64,000 nucleotides of DNA from Rhodopirellula baltica SH 1 (GTDB lineage: Bacteria; Planctomycetota; Planctomycetia; Pirellulales; Pirellulaceae): positions 4,650,001-4,714,000 of the forward strand of contig NC_005027.1 in the NCBI RefSeq assembly GCF_000196115.1. The letters are read 5' to 3'. The number at the start of each line of letters is the position of its first letter. Position 1 is the first letter of the stretch. The position numbers and the translations under genes are program-made. Of this stretch, positions 46,475 to 55,017 are shown in pieces. Below the pieces are notes generated by a model. That model saw nothing but the letters and a program-made list of their open reading frames with translations. It was not told the DNA's origin and searched no databases.

Positions 46475-47428
46475 TTGTTTGTCCCCGAATCCCTGCTCGC
46501 GGTGTACTGCGTACTCATCATCACGGCCTCGGTCAGTGGTGGATGGTTGCCATCTTTGGTGCGGATGACCCACCTGCGAACTCAGCTTTTGATGAGCTTT
46601 GTCGCCGGGTTGATGCTGGGGATCGCGATGCTGCACTTGTTGCCGCATTCGCTGCACAAGATCAGTTCCGCGTCCCAGGCTGGCGGAGGCGTCTTGGTCG
46701 GCATCATCACGATGTTCATTCTGCTCCGCGCGTTCCACACGCACGTGCACGGCCACGGCGAATCGCATGATCATCATCACCATGCTCATGAGCACGACCA
46801 TGACCATTCGAAGGACCACAAACACCCCAACGATCACAGCCACCCGCACTCCCATACCAATGCCAAACGCGTCAGCAGCAAACCACTCGGTTGGCTCGGC
46901 ATGCTGTTTGGCTTAGGGCTTCACACACTGATGGACGGAGTCGCTTTGGCGGCCAGTATCGCGGCCGAGTCCCAACACTCGCCTTGGTTGGGGTTGGCAG
47001 GATTGGGCACGTTCCTCGCCGTTGCGCTTCACAAGCCATTGGACGCGTTCGCGATCACATCCGTGATGAGCAAGGGCGGCTGGACATCCGCCCAACGCAC
47101 GATGGTGAACCTGACCTTTTCAATGGCCTGCCCGATTGGCGCGATCGCGTTTTACTTTGGTGCCACTCAATTTGCCAACACCGAAGCATTGCTTGGTTGG
47201 GGCCTGGCACTTTCAGCTGGATTCTTCATCTGCATATCGCTGTCGGACTTGCTTCCTGAAGTCGCGTTTCATGACCACGATCGTTTGAAGTTGACCACCG
47301 CACTTTTGCTCGGCGTTGCCCTGGCCGTTGGAATCGAAAGTCTGCCTGGGCACAACCATTCAATCACTCCACTTGGGCAACCTGCCCCGATCGTCGATAG
47401 CAGCAACGTGCCAAACGCGAATCCCTAG
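46475..47428 (+). CDS. ZIP-family metal transporter
   Basis: 317 aa from a TTG at 46475; a GTG at 46502 or ATG at 46565 are alternatives. About eight membrane helices. The loop after TM3 (residues about 88-130) is extremely His-rich and should bind zinc. TM4 and TM5 carry the transport residues FGLGLHTLMDGVALAASIA and FLAVALHKPLDAFAITSVM. ZIP proteins move zinc or other divalent cations into the cytoplasm. The gene starts 39 bp after the permease stop, and a CDF exporter gene follows 23 bp downstream, so the two metal transporters are probably co-expressed. Confidence 0.9.
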   Translation: MFVPESLLAVYCVLIITASVSGGWLPSLVRMTHLRTQLLMSFVAGLMLGIAMLHLLPHSLHKISSASQAGGGVLVGIITMFILLRAFHTHVHGHGESHDHHHHAHEHDHDHSKDHKHPNDHSHPHSHTNAKRVSSKPLGWLGMLFGLGLHTLMDGVALAASIAAESQHSPWLGLAGLGTFLAVALHKPLDAFAITSVMSKGGWTSAQRTMVNLTFSMACPIGAIAFYFGATQFANTEALLGWGLALSAGFFICISLSDLLPEVAFHDHDRLKLTTALLLGVALAVGIESLPGHNHSITPLGQPAPIVDSSNVPNANP

Positions 47429-47451
47429 TCCACTTACCCAAGATCAATCTC

Positions 47452-48447
47452 ATGGGAAGTTGCGATCAAAATCACTCCGAAAATTCGGCGGACAATCATG
47501 AAAACTGTGGAGGCTTGCATCATCATGGCCTGACCTCCGCCGGTCAATTTGACTCGGTCAGTGATTCAAGATTGCTTTGGTCGGTGTTGCTAAACCAAGC
47601 CCTTACGGTTGCCCAGGTCATCGCCGGTATTCTGTCAGGCAGTGTTGCCTTGCTGTCCGATGCGGCCCACAACTTCAGCGATGCTAACTCGTTGCTGATC
47701 GCCTACATCGCTCGGCGGATTGCCCGCAAGGAAGCAAACCAGCGTTACACGTTTGGTTACCGCCGAGCCGAACTGATCGGGGCCACGATCAATCTCACAC
47801 TTCTAGCCGTCGTCGGTTGTTACCTGGTCTATGAAGCGGTCCATCGCTTCTTTGACCCACAACCGATCATCGGCTGGCTGATGGCGGTGACTGCTGCGGT
47901 CGCTTTGGTCGTCGACCTTGGCACTGCGTTTCTACTGTGGGCGATGAGCAAAGGTTCGCTGAACGTCCGGGCCGCCTTTATTCACAACTTGGTCGACGCT
48001 GCGGGCAGCGTTGCGGTGCTCATCGGGGCCGCAGCCGTGATCTATTTGAAATGGCTTTGGGTGGACTCGATTCTGACGCTGTTGATTGCGACCTACATTC
48101 TCTATCAAGTCTGGCAGATGCTTCCAGAAGCAACTCGAATTCTGATGGAAGGTGCCCCCGCCAACTTCCATTTCGATGAAATGATGGCCGATCTCGGTGG
48201 GATGGATGGCGTATCGGGTATTCACCACGTCCATCTTTGGGAACTGGATGAATCACATCGGGCGTTGGAAGCGCATGTCGTGATTGAGCCCACACGGTTT
48301 GAGGATCTTGAAACAATTAAACGCGAGATCAAGTTGTATCTCACCAGCGAACACAACATCCGTCATTCCACGCTGGAATTTGAATTCGCTGGCACATCGG
48401 ACTGCCATGATTCCGACGGCAATCTGATCCATGACGGCTGCTCATAG
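47452..48447 (+). CDS. Cation diffusion facilitator (zinc/cadmium/cobalt efflux)
   Basis: 331 aa. A His-rich N-terminus (NHENCGGLHHHGLTSAG) is followed by six membrane helices. The transport-site residues are visible as VALLSDAAHNFSDANSLLIA (HxxxD) in TM2 and FIHNLVDAAGSVAVL in TM5. A cytoplasmic C-terminal domain holds GVSGIHHVHLWELDES and HNIRHSTLEFEF, and a short Cys/His tail (SDCHDSDGNLIHDGC). CDF proteins export divalent metals by proton exchange, the reverse of the ZIP gene just upstream. Confidence 0.94.
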   Translation: MGSCDQNHSENSADNHENCGGLHHHGLTSAGQFDSVSDSRLLWSVLLNQALTVAQVIAGILSGSVALLSDAAHNFSDANSLLIAYIARRIARKEANQRYTFGYRRAELIGATINLTLLAVVGCYLVYEAVHRFFDPQPIIGWLMAVTAAVALVVDLGTAFLLWAMSKGSLNVRAAFIHNLVDAAGSVAVLIGAAAVIYLKWLWVDSILTLLIATYILYQVWQMLPEATRILMEGAPANFHFDEMMADLGGMDGVSGIHHVHLWELDESHRALEAHVVIEPTRFEDLETIKREIKLYLTSEHNIRHSTLEFEFAGTSDCHDSDGNLIHDGCS

Positions 48448-48523
48448 AAGCCACTAGCGGCGTGCACGGCAGGTACACTGGGGAACCCCCACTATCCTTC
48501 CGACCATCATCACGCATTGCCCC

Positions 48524-50386
48524 ATGACACGATTCCCATCGACCGCGTTTGCCTTCGCACTTGTTGCTCTGGCCTTAATTTCGTCGACCGCATTCGCCCA
48601 ACGCGACCCCAATCGAATGACCCACGGCCCGATGTTGGGTCAACCGTCGTCCACCAGCGTCGCCGTCTGGGCTCGCACATCGGACGCCGGCGAGTTCACC
48701 GTTCACTATGGAACCCGTCCACCCGAAAACCATGGCGGGGATTTGTCGGACCACGTCAGCGAACCGGGACAAACACGCATCGAACACGACAACACCGGTG
48801 TGACGCTCCTACGCGATCTCAAACCCGACACGCGTTATCACTACAGAATCTATGTGAACGATCGTCCTCAGGGTGAACCGGGAACGTTCCGCACGTTGCC
48901 CGATGAAGCGGGATCCAAGTCAGAACACAATCCTGATGGACTGTTCAACTTTCGATTTCAAATTGGTTCCTGTGCCAACCAAAACCCACTGCATGGAATC
49001 GGACACGACAGCCCCACGTACAAACACCTCAATCAAGATTGGGCGGACAAAGTTCACTTCCACATCATGAATGGTGACTGGTTGTACGAAGAACTGCGAG
49101 AATACCCAGCCGAAGCATGGCGACTCACCCAAGGCATCGATGAACTGCCACAAGTGGTCCAAACCATGCCAACCGTGACCGGTGTGTGGGAAAACTACAA
49201 ACTCTATCTCACCCGCAACCATGCCCTCTCGACTTGGCATCGCAACGTGCCGTCGCTGTTCACCTTCGATGACCACGAGTTGGTCAACGACATCTGGGGA
49301 GCCTCCGAAGCGGGCAAACGCCACCGTCGAACTGTCTTTCGCGACATTGGAACCTATGCCTGGAACGACTACCTCGGCTGGGCCAACCCATTCGAATCCA
49401 AACAACGTTTGCACGTTGGAACTGCGAAGCTAACCGCCGGCAGCGATCTGCTGGTTGATCGCCAAACCAACTTTCGACAGTTGCCATTGAATGAGATGCT
49501 GAACCTGCACGTTCACTGGGGAACTGATACCGCTGGCGTCAACGACATGATTTACGACACCGACGACGGGGAAGCCAACTCATACGTCTATGACATCGTG
49601 GAAGTGGTGGACGAACACACGGTTCGACTTCACATGCCTGCCAAGGCGGACGGCCAAGTCAGCTACTCCATCGGCCAACGCAGCTATGGCAAATTCAGTG
49701 TCTCCAACTGCGACTTCTTTTTGCTCGACACGCGCGGCGACCGCGACATGCACGATGTTTCGCAGCGAGACAAACCGGGCGTTTCGATGCTCGGCAAACA
49801 TCAACGCGAATGGCTGCTGCGTGAGATGCGAGCCAGCGACGCGAAATTTACGTTTCTGATTTCAAGCGTCCCGATGATGATCCCGCACAGTGGCGCCGGT
49901 GGATTCGAAGCCGACGACGCCAACAAAGAAGAAGCCTGGACGGGCTTTCTCGACGAGCGAGAGATACTGATCGATGCCTGGGACGAAATGGACAAACAAG
50001 TCTTCGTGATGACCGGCGATCTTCACAACAGTTTCGCAATTCGTGTGACCGACAACGTTTGGGAATTCTGCTGCGGGCCTCACAACAGCGTCAATCACGT
50101 GCCTGAACTTGACGAAAGCAATCGACCGGCGACCGGACGATTTCAATTTGGGCCACGGGAATGCGACATCCGCTGGAGCAGTTACGTGCTGGCCGACCTG
50201 CCACGCTTGGAACGACTGTACCCACATTTCTGCGTGGTGCAGGTCAACAACGTCTTCAACATGCCGATCAAGCAAGGCGACAAACGGCTGGTCGCCTACC
50301 CGCATCCGCAGGTTGTTTTCCAGTACTACGACGGCTGGACTGGCGAACTGGCTTACGCTGAGTCTGTTTCCTTGCCGCGGGAATGA
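48524..50386 (+). CDS. phoD: PhoD-like alkaline phosphatase
   Basis: 620 aa. Signal peptide TAFAFALVALALISSTAFAQ. An N-terminal Ig-like domain (MLGQPSSTSVAVWARTSDAG; LKPDTRYHYRIYVNDRP) is followed by the metallophosphatase domain with FRFQIGSCANQN, HIMNGDWLYEE, LFTFDDHELVNDIWG, FFLLDTRGDRD and VFVMTGDLHNSF. These match the PhoD metal ligands (Cys, Asp, Asn-Asp-His and His). The function is release of phosphate from phosphomono- or diesters outside the membrane. It converges with a second, unrelated phosphatase gene with a 4-bp gap. Confidence 0.93.
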   Translation: MTRFPSTAFAFALVALALISSTAFAQRDPNRMTHGPMLGQPSSTSVAVWARTSDAGEFTVHYGTRPPENHGGDLSDHVSEPGQTRIEHDNTGVTLLRDLKPDTRYHYRIYVNDRPQGEPGTFRTLPDEAGSKSEHNPDGLFNFRFQIGSCANQNPLHGIGHDSPTYKHLNQDWADKVHFHIMNGDWLYEELREYPAEAWRLTQGIDELPQVVQTMPTVTGVWENYKLYLTRNHALSTWHRNVPSLFTFDDHELVNDIWGASEAGKRHRRTVFRDIGTYAWNDYLGWANPFESKQRLHVGTAKLTAGSDLLVDRQTNFRQLPLNEMLNLHVHWGTDTAGVNDMIYDTDDGEANSYVYDIVEVVDEHTVRLHMPAKADGQVSYSIGQRSYGKFSVSNCDFFLLDTRGDRDMHDVSQRDKPGVSMLGKHQREWLLREMRASDAKFTFLISSVPMMIPHSGAGGFEADDANKEEAWTGFLDEREILIDAWDEMDKQVFVMTGDLHNSFAIRVTDNVWEFCCGPHNSVNHVPELDESNRPATGRFQFGPRECDIRWSSYVLADLPRLERLYPHFCVVQVNNVFNMPIKQGDKRLVAYPHPQVVFQYYDGWTGELAYAESVSLPRE

Positions 50387-50390
50387 TCCA

Positions 50391-51383
50391 TCATTCGGAT
50401 TTGGCTTCGGCAGTCGTGGGCGTTGTCTCTAGCCAACCATCCGCACTGCCGGCCAGTTGCCACTTCGGATTGATTGGGATCTGAAGATGAGTCAACGCGA
50501 CGGTGACCAAATCCACCGTCGCTGGTGATGATAATCCTTTGGCCCGTTCGATTCCGTCACTCTTCATCGCAGCATCTCCACTGACAATCATCGGCGCCGT
50601 GAAGACGTTCGGATTTTCACGGCCTCCGCCGTGGCCAGTTCCTTCGCCACCATGATCGGTGCTGATGAGAACCAGCCAATCTTCATCGGCGTAAGTCTCC
50701 CGCTCTTTGACCGCAGCGATCAACTCACCCACCATTCGATCTACGTTCTCGATGGCTGCGACGTAAGGCGGCACGCTAGGATGAAAACCGTAGGAGTGAC
50801 CGGTTTCATCGGTCGACCCAAAGTAGATGAACGTCCAATCCACGTCATCGTTTCGCAAGACAGGGATCGCTGACCAGGCCAATGATTGGTCGGCTGCCTT
50901 CCAAACCGTTGAGGCCGTGGCGTTCTTGCCGGGCGTGACAACAACATCGATGTCGGCGTCCGTTGTCACGTGAGTTCTCAGCGGTGTCCAACACAGGTAC
51001 GACGCAGTCCTCAGATTCGGTTTGACTTGCTTGGCCAATGCGAAACCGTGTGGTGCGGCCTTTGCATCGCGGCCTTTGAACGAGTTGTCGAGCACGCCGT
51101 GTCGATCCGCCCAAACACCCGTTAAAAAAGTGGTCCATCCCGGTCCACTGACAGTGTCACTGTCAGTAACATCATCGGACGTCACTCGGGTCTCCAAACA
51201 CAACGTGCCGTTCTCAGCGAGCGAATCCATGTGAGGTGTGTTAGCAGCAACAAATGCATCTCGCCTCAAACCATCAATGCCAATCGTCAACACCTTGGGT
51301 TCGCCCGCATTTGCGGTCGACGCAAATATGGATGCCAAACAAACCCAAACAACGCCAACCGAATTCAAACGAAACCAACTCAT
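50391..51383 (-). CDS. Exported type I phosphodiesterase/nucleotide pyrophosphatase family protein
   Basis: 330 aa from an ATG at 51383, which yields a good signal peptide (VGVVWVCLASIFASTANA). Alkaline-phosphatase superfamily metal ligands are present: LTIGIDGLRRDAFVA, the Thr nucleophile in SGPGWTTFLTGVWADRHGVL, YFGSTDETGHSYGFHPS (Asp, His) and LISTDHGGEGTGHGGG (Asp-His and His). Substrates in the family range from nucleotide pyrophosphates to phosphodiesters and phosphonates. The upstream acylphosphatase gene is divergent with 61 bp between the start codons. Confidence 0.9.
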   Translation of the reverse strand: MSWFRLNSVGVVWVCLASIFASTANAGEPKVLTIGIDGLRRDAFVAANTPHMDSLAENGTLCLETRVTSDDVTDSDTVSGPGWTTFLTGVWADRHGVLDNSFKGRDAKAAPHGFALAKQVKPNLRTASYLCWTPLRTHVTTDADIDVVVTPGKNATASTVWKAADQSLAWSAIPVLRNDDVDWTFIYFGSTDETGHSYGFHPSVPPYVAAIENVDRMVGELIAAVKERETYADEDWLVLISTDHGGEGTGHGGGRENPNVFTAPMIVSGDAAMKSDGIERAKGLSSPATVDLVTVALTHLQIPINPKWQLAGSADGWLETTPTTAEAKSE

Positions 51384-51444
51384 ATAGCGACCGTGTGGTG
51401 TGATCTGCATTGTCGAAATTGAACGCGGCCGCCACCATAATCCA

Positions 51445-51729
51445 ATGAATGCTATCAAACAAACCAGAAAGGTCGTCCGATATCGTGGAGACGTGCAAGG
51501 AGTTGGATTCCGAGCCAACGCAATTCACCAGGGTCGTGGCCTCAACATCAAAGGCTTCGTACGCAACGAGCCCGATGGAGACGTCCTTCTAGACGTGCAA
51601 GGGCCGACAAACGACCTCAAGGAACTGCTACGACGGATCGGCAGCTCGATGGAAAGAAAGATCAACGAGACATTGATCGACGAACGAGAGCCACTGCCGG
51701 ACCGAGAAAAATTCTCGATCCGGTATTAG
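51445..51729 (+). CDS. acyP: Acylphosphatase
   Basis: 94 aa from an ATG at 51445. The acylphosphatase signature is clear: RYRGDVQGVGFRANAIHQGR with the phosphate-binding Arg, then LNIKGFVRNEPDGDVLLDVQ with the catalytic Asn and the second signature. It hydrolyses acyl phosphates in the cytoplasm. Length is normal. It is monocistronic and converges with gyrA; the gap holds an inverted repeat. Confidence 0.93.
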   Translation: MNAIKQTRKVVRYRGDVQGVGFRANAIHQGRGLNIKGFVRNEPDGDVLLDVQGPTNDLKELLRRIGSSMERKINETLIDEREPLPDREKFSIRY

Positions 51730-51800
51730 TTCATCCGCTTCACACACCTTGGGTGCCGGACAACCACGCGACGGATATCCAAGCCCGTCGATGACAGCAA

Positions 51801-51829
51801 CATCTGACAAAGCTGAAGCCTGTCAGATG
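51801..51829. terminator. 9-bp stem-loop between convergent acylphosphatase and gyrA
   Basis: CATCTGACA (51801-51809) and TGTCAGATG (51821-51829) pair perfectly around an 11-nt loop. It lies 72 bp after the acylphosphatase stop and 15 bp after the gyrA stop. There is no T-run on either side, so it may act as a bidirectional mRNA end rather than a classical terminator. Confidence 0.5.
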
Positions 51830-51843
51830 GGACCTGAATTACC

Positions 51844-54800
51844 TCATTCTGGAGCAGCGTCAGTTTCGGATCCCGCGTCTGCTTCAGGGCTGGCATCCGT
51901 TTCGGCAACTGGCTCCGCGACTGCGGTGGCTTCGGCTTCCGCCGCTTCTTCTGCGTTCTCTTCGGCTGGCACGCGGACAACGGCAATCAGCTCATCGCCT
52001 TCGTCCACGTTCATGATGCGAACACCTTGCGTGTTACGACCAATCACGTTGATGTCGCCGGCACTGATTCGTTGCAGTTTGCCTTTTGCGGTCATCAAGA
52101 ACAACTCGTCATCATCGTTGACGCGAGCGATTCCGATCACCTTGCCGTTCCGCTTGCTGGTCTTGATGTCTCGCAACCCTTTACCACCGCGTTTCTGCGT
52201 GCGGTAGCGAGCCGAACCGCTGGCAGTTGCCGCTTCGTCGTCTCCACCTTCGCTGGACTCGTCCGCGTCGGTTTCGGAAACATCCGCCAAATTGGGTCCG
52301 AACGGCGTGCGTTTGCCGTAACCATTTTTACAAACGGTCAGCAAAGTCGCTTCGGGATCGGTCACAACCATTCCCACCACGGCGTCGTCGCCAACCAACG
52401 AGATTCCCTTCACGCCGGACGTGTTGCGGCCCATCGGGCGAGAATCTGATTCGCGGAAACGAATCGCCATGCCATCGGACGTGACCATGATGATTTCATC
52501 ACCAGGACCAACCACGGCGGCATCGACTAACTCATCGCCTTCGCGAAGTTTGATGGCGATGATGCCACCCCGTTTCGGTCGGCTGTACTGTTCCAGCGGA
52601 GTCTTCTTCACCAAGCCGCTTTTGGTTGTCATCACAATCGTATGACCGGGCTGGTTGAAATCGCGAACGGCCAAGCACTCGGCAATCTGTTCGCCTTCTT
52701 CCATCTGCAACAGGTTCACGATCGCACGGCCTTTGGCATCGCGAGCGAGCTGCGGGATGTCATAAACCTTTTGCCAACGAACTTTCCCTGCCGTTGTGAA
52801 GAACAACAGGTAAGCGTGCGTGCTGGCGACGAACAAGTGTTCGATTGGATCTTCGTTATCGCTCTTGGCACCCTTCATGCCTTTTCCACCACGACGCTGC
52901 GTGTTGTAAACGCTGGTCGGTGTGCGTTTGATGTAACCACGGTGACTGATGGAAACCACCATCGTCTCTTCCGTGATCAGATCTTCCAGGTCGATGTTGC
53001 CAAGTTCTTCGTGGCTGATCTCGGTTCGACGCTTGTCACCGAAGCGACGCTTCATCTCTTCGAGATCTTCTTTGATGATGCCGTTGATGCGGCTTGGGCT
53101 GCCGAGGATATCGATGTAGTCGATGATTTCCTTCAGCAATTCAGCATGCTCGCCGGAGAGTTTTTCCTGTTCCAGGTTGACCAATTGCCCCAAACGCATG
53201 CGAAGGATTTCGTCGGTTTGGACGCTCGTCAGCGTGTAAGAATCGGCTTCGCCGCGTTCCAATTGGAACTGCTTGAACCCTTCGTCGCCAAGAGCCCGCT
53301 GCATCATCGATGCTGGGCAGGCGATGCCCATCAAGCGTTCTTTGGCTTCGGGTTGAGTGCGGCTGGTGCGAATCGTTTGAATGATCTCGTCGATGTTGGC
53401 GAGTGCCAGCAGCAACCCTTCGACGGTGTGCTTGCGACGACGTGCTCGGGCCAACAAGAACTGAGTTCGGCGACGAATCACGGTCACGCGGTGACGCAGA
53501 AATTCGGCCAACATCTCCTTCAGCGTCAACTCGCGAGGCTTGCCGTCGACGAGCGCCAGGAAGATCAGTGAGAACGTGTCTTGCAGCGGCGAAAACTGGT
53601 ACAGCTGGTTCAAGATCACATCGGGATCTTCGCCACGCTTCAGTTCCACCACCAACCGAACGGGTTCCTTCAAATCGCTTTCATCGCGAATTCCGGAGAT
53701 TCCCTTGATTCGGTCTCCATTCACGAGCGCCGCGATCTTTTCGATGATCCGGTCACGATATTGCTGGTACGGAATTTCGGTGACAACGATGCGATGCCGG
53801 TTGCCCTTCATCTCTTCGATTTGGCAACGAGCACGCACGACCATCGTGCTTCGTCCGGTCTTGTAACCTCGACGCACACCGGCGCGGCCGCAGATGATGC
53901 CTCCGGTTGGGAAGTCAGGACCGGGGATGATCTCGCACAACTCGTCAATCGACGTGTCTGGTTCTTCAATCAGCTTGATCAGTGCATCGCAAACTTCGGT
54001 TGGGTTGTGAGGCGGGATGCTGGTCGCCATCCCGACCGCGATACCGCCCGAACCGTTGATGAGCAGGTTGGGGAACTTGCTGGGCAAGACCGTTGGTTCG
54101 GTTCTCGCTTCATCGTACGTCGGAATGTAATCGACCGTGTCAAGTTTGAGGTCGTCTAGCATTGCTGCTGCGACGGCCCCCATTCGAGCTTCCGTGTATC
54201 GCATAGCAGCCGGAGGCAAACCCGCGACGCTACCGAAGTTTCCCTGCTTGTCGATCAACAAGCATCGCATGTTCCACTCTTGGGCCATCCGAACGAGCGT
54301 CGGATAAATCACACTTTCACCGTGAGGGTGATAGTTACCCGAGGTGTCACCGGAAATCTTGGCGCATTTGACCCGCTTGCTGCCTGGGCCGAGGTTCAGG
54401 TCATTCATCGCCACCAAGATCCGACGCTGCGACGGTTTCAATCCGTCACGCACATCGGGCAATGCACGGCTGACAATCACGCTCATCGCGTAGGTCAGAT
54501 AGCTCTCACGAAGCTCGTCTTCGATTGGTAGATCCACCATCCGAAGTGCTCCATGGCCTCCGTGGGGATCGGGATTGCCCGAACCGCCCGTGGGACCGCC
54601 ACCCGATGGTGGTTCCGCACCGCCGGGAGGTTTGCCGCCACCGGGAGGTTTGCCGCCACCGGGAGGTTTGCCGCCACCGGGAGGAACCTGCGCCCCGCCA
54701 CCAGCACCGGTTTCGGTGTTTTCGGTCCCGTTTTCTTGGCCGTTGTTATCCCCGGTGGATCCGTTCACTTCGCCCGCGTTTTCGTCGCCTGGTTCCTGAT

Positions 54801-54855
54801 TTTCGCCGTCTTCAGCCAAGGGATTTGCTCGTTTATCACGGGGGAAGCGGGCCAA
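51844..54855 (-). CDS. gyrA: DNA gyrase subunit A
   Basis: 1003 aa from a TTG at 54855. Alternatively 898 aa from an ATG at 54540, which has GGAG eight bases upstream and gives a standard GyrA start ([20 protein letters not shown]). The extra 105 residues are Glu/Asn/Gly-rich with a PPGGGK repeat. The catalytic Tyr220 is in [11 protein letters not shown]. The GyrA box [13 protein letters not shown] shows gyrase, not topoisomerase IV; a second related blade motif is [14 protein letters not shown]. The tail is Ala/Glu/Asp-rich. In the quinolone-resistance region the sequence is [17 protein letters not shown], with Pro187 where E. coli has Asp87. The enzyme supercoils DNA together with GyrB, whose gene is not here. 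Confidence 0.95.
54620..54685 (-). repeat. 18-bp tandem repeat encoding PPGGGK
   Basis: A unit of 18 bp, read on the plus strand as gccgccaccgggaggttt, occurs about 3.5 times in tandem within the gyrA N-terminal extension, and its length keeps the frame. Copy number could vary by slippage. Confidence 0.75.
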
Positions 54856-54896
54856 GACGGATCGATGATACGAAGGCCCAAAATTGGAATGTCCAT
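54765..54896 (-). other. Upstream reading frame overlapping the gyrA start
   Basis: ATG at 54896 with GAGG four bases upstream opens a 43-codon frame ([20 protein letters not shown] at the start) that ends at 54765, out of frame with gyrA by one shift. It is the best initiation site near the 5' end of gyrA. It may be a leader peptide, a chance frame or a sign of a sequencing error or frameshift at the gyrA start. Confidence 0.35.
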
Positions 54897-55017
54897 TTTA
54901 CCTCGTTCACGCGTTTTTCACAACGCCGCGAGGCTTTCTGAACATTGACGCAAGCCATTGTTTTCCAAATACTTACGACGGTCTTTTTGATGCCCTTGTC
55001 CCCTTCGGATTCCAGCC

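Noticed and set aside
52642-53571. 309-codon plus-strand frame opposite gyrA
   Set aside because: The minus strand encodes conserved GyrA; the plus frame is Phe/Val/Asp-rich antisense sequence.
54601-54690. Tandem 18-bp units considered as a CRISPR or iteron array
   Set aside because: The units are contiguous without spacers and keep the gyrA frame, encoding PPGGGK, so they are a coding microsatellite-type repeat.
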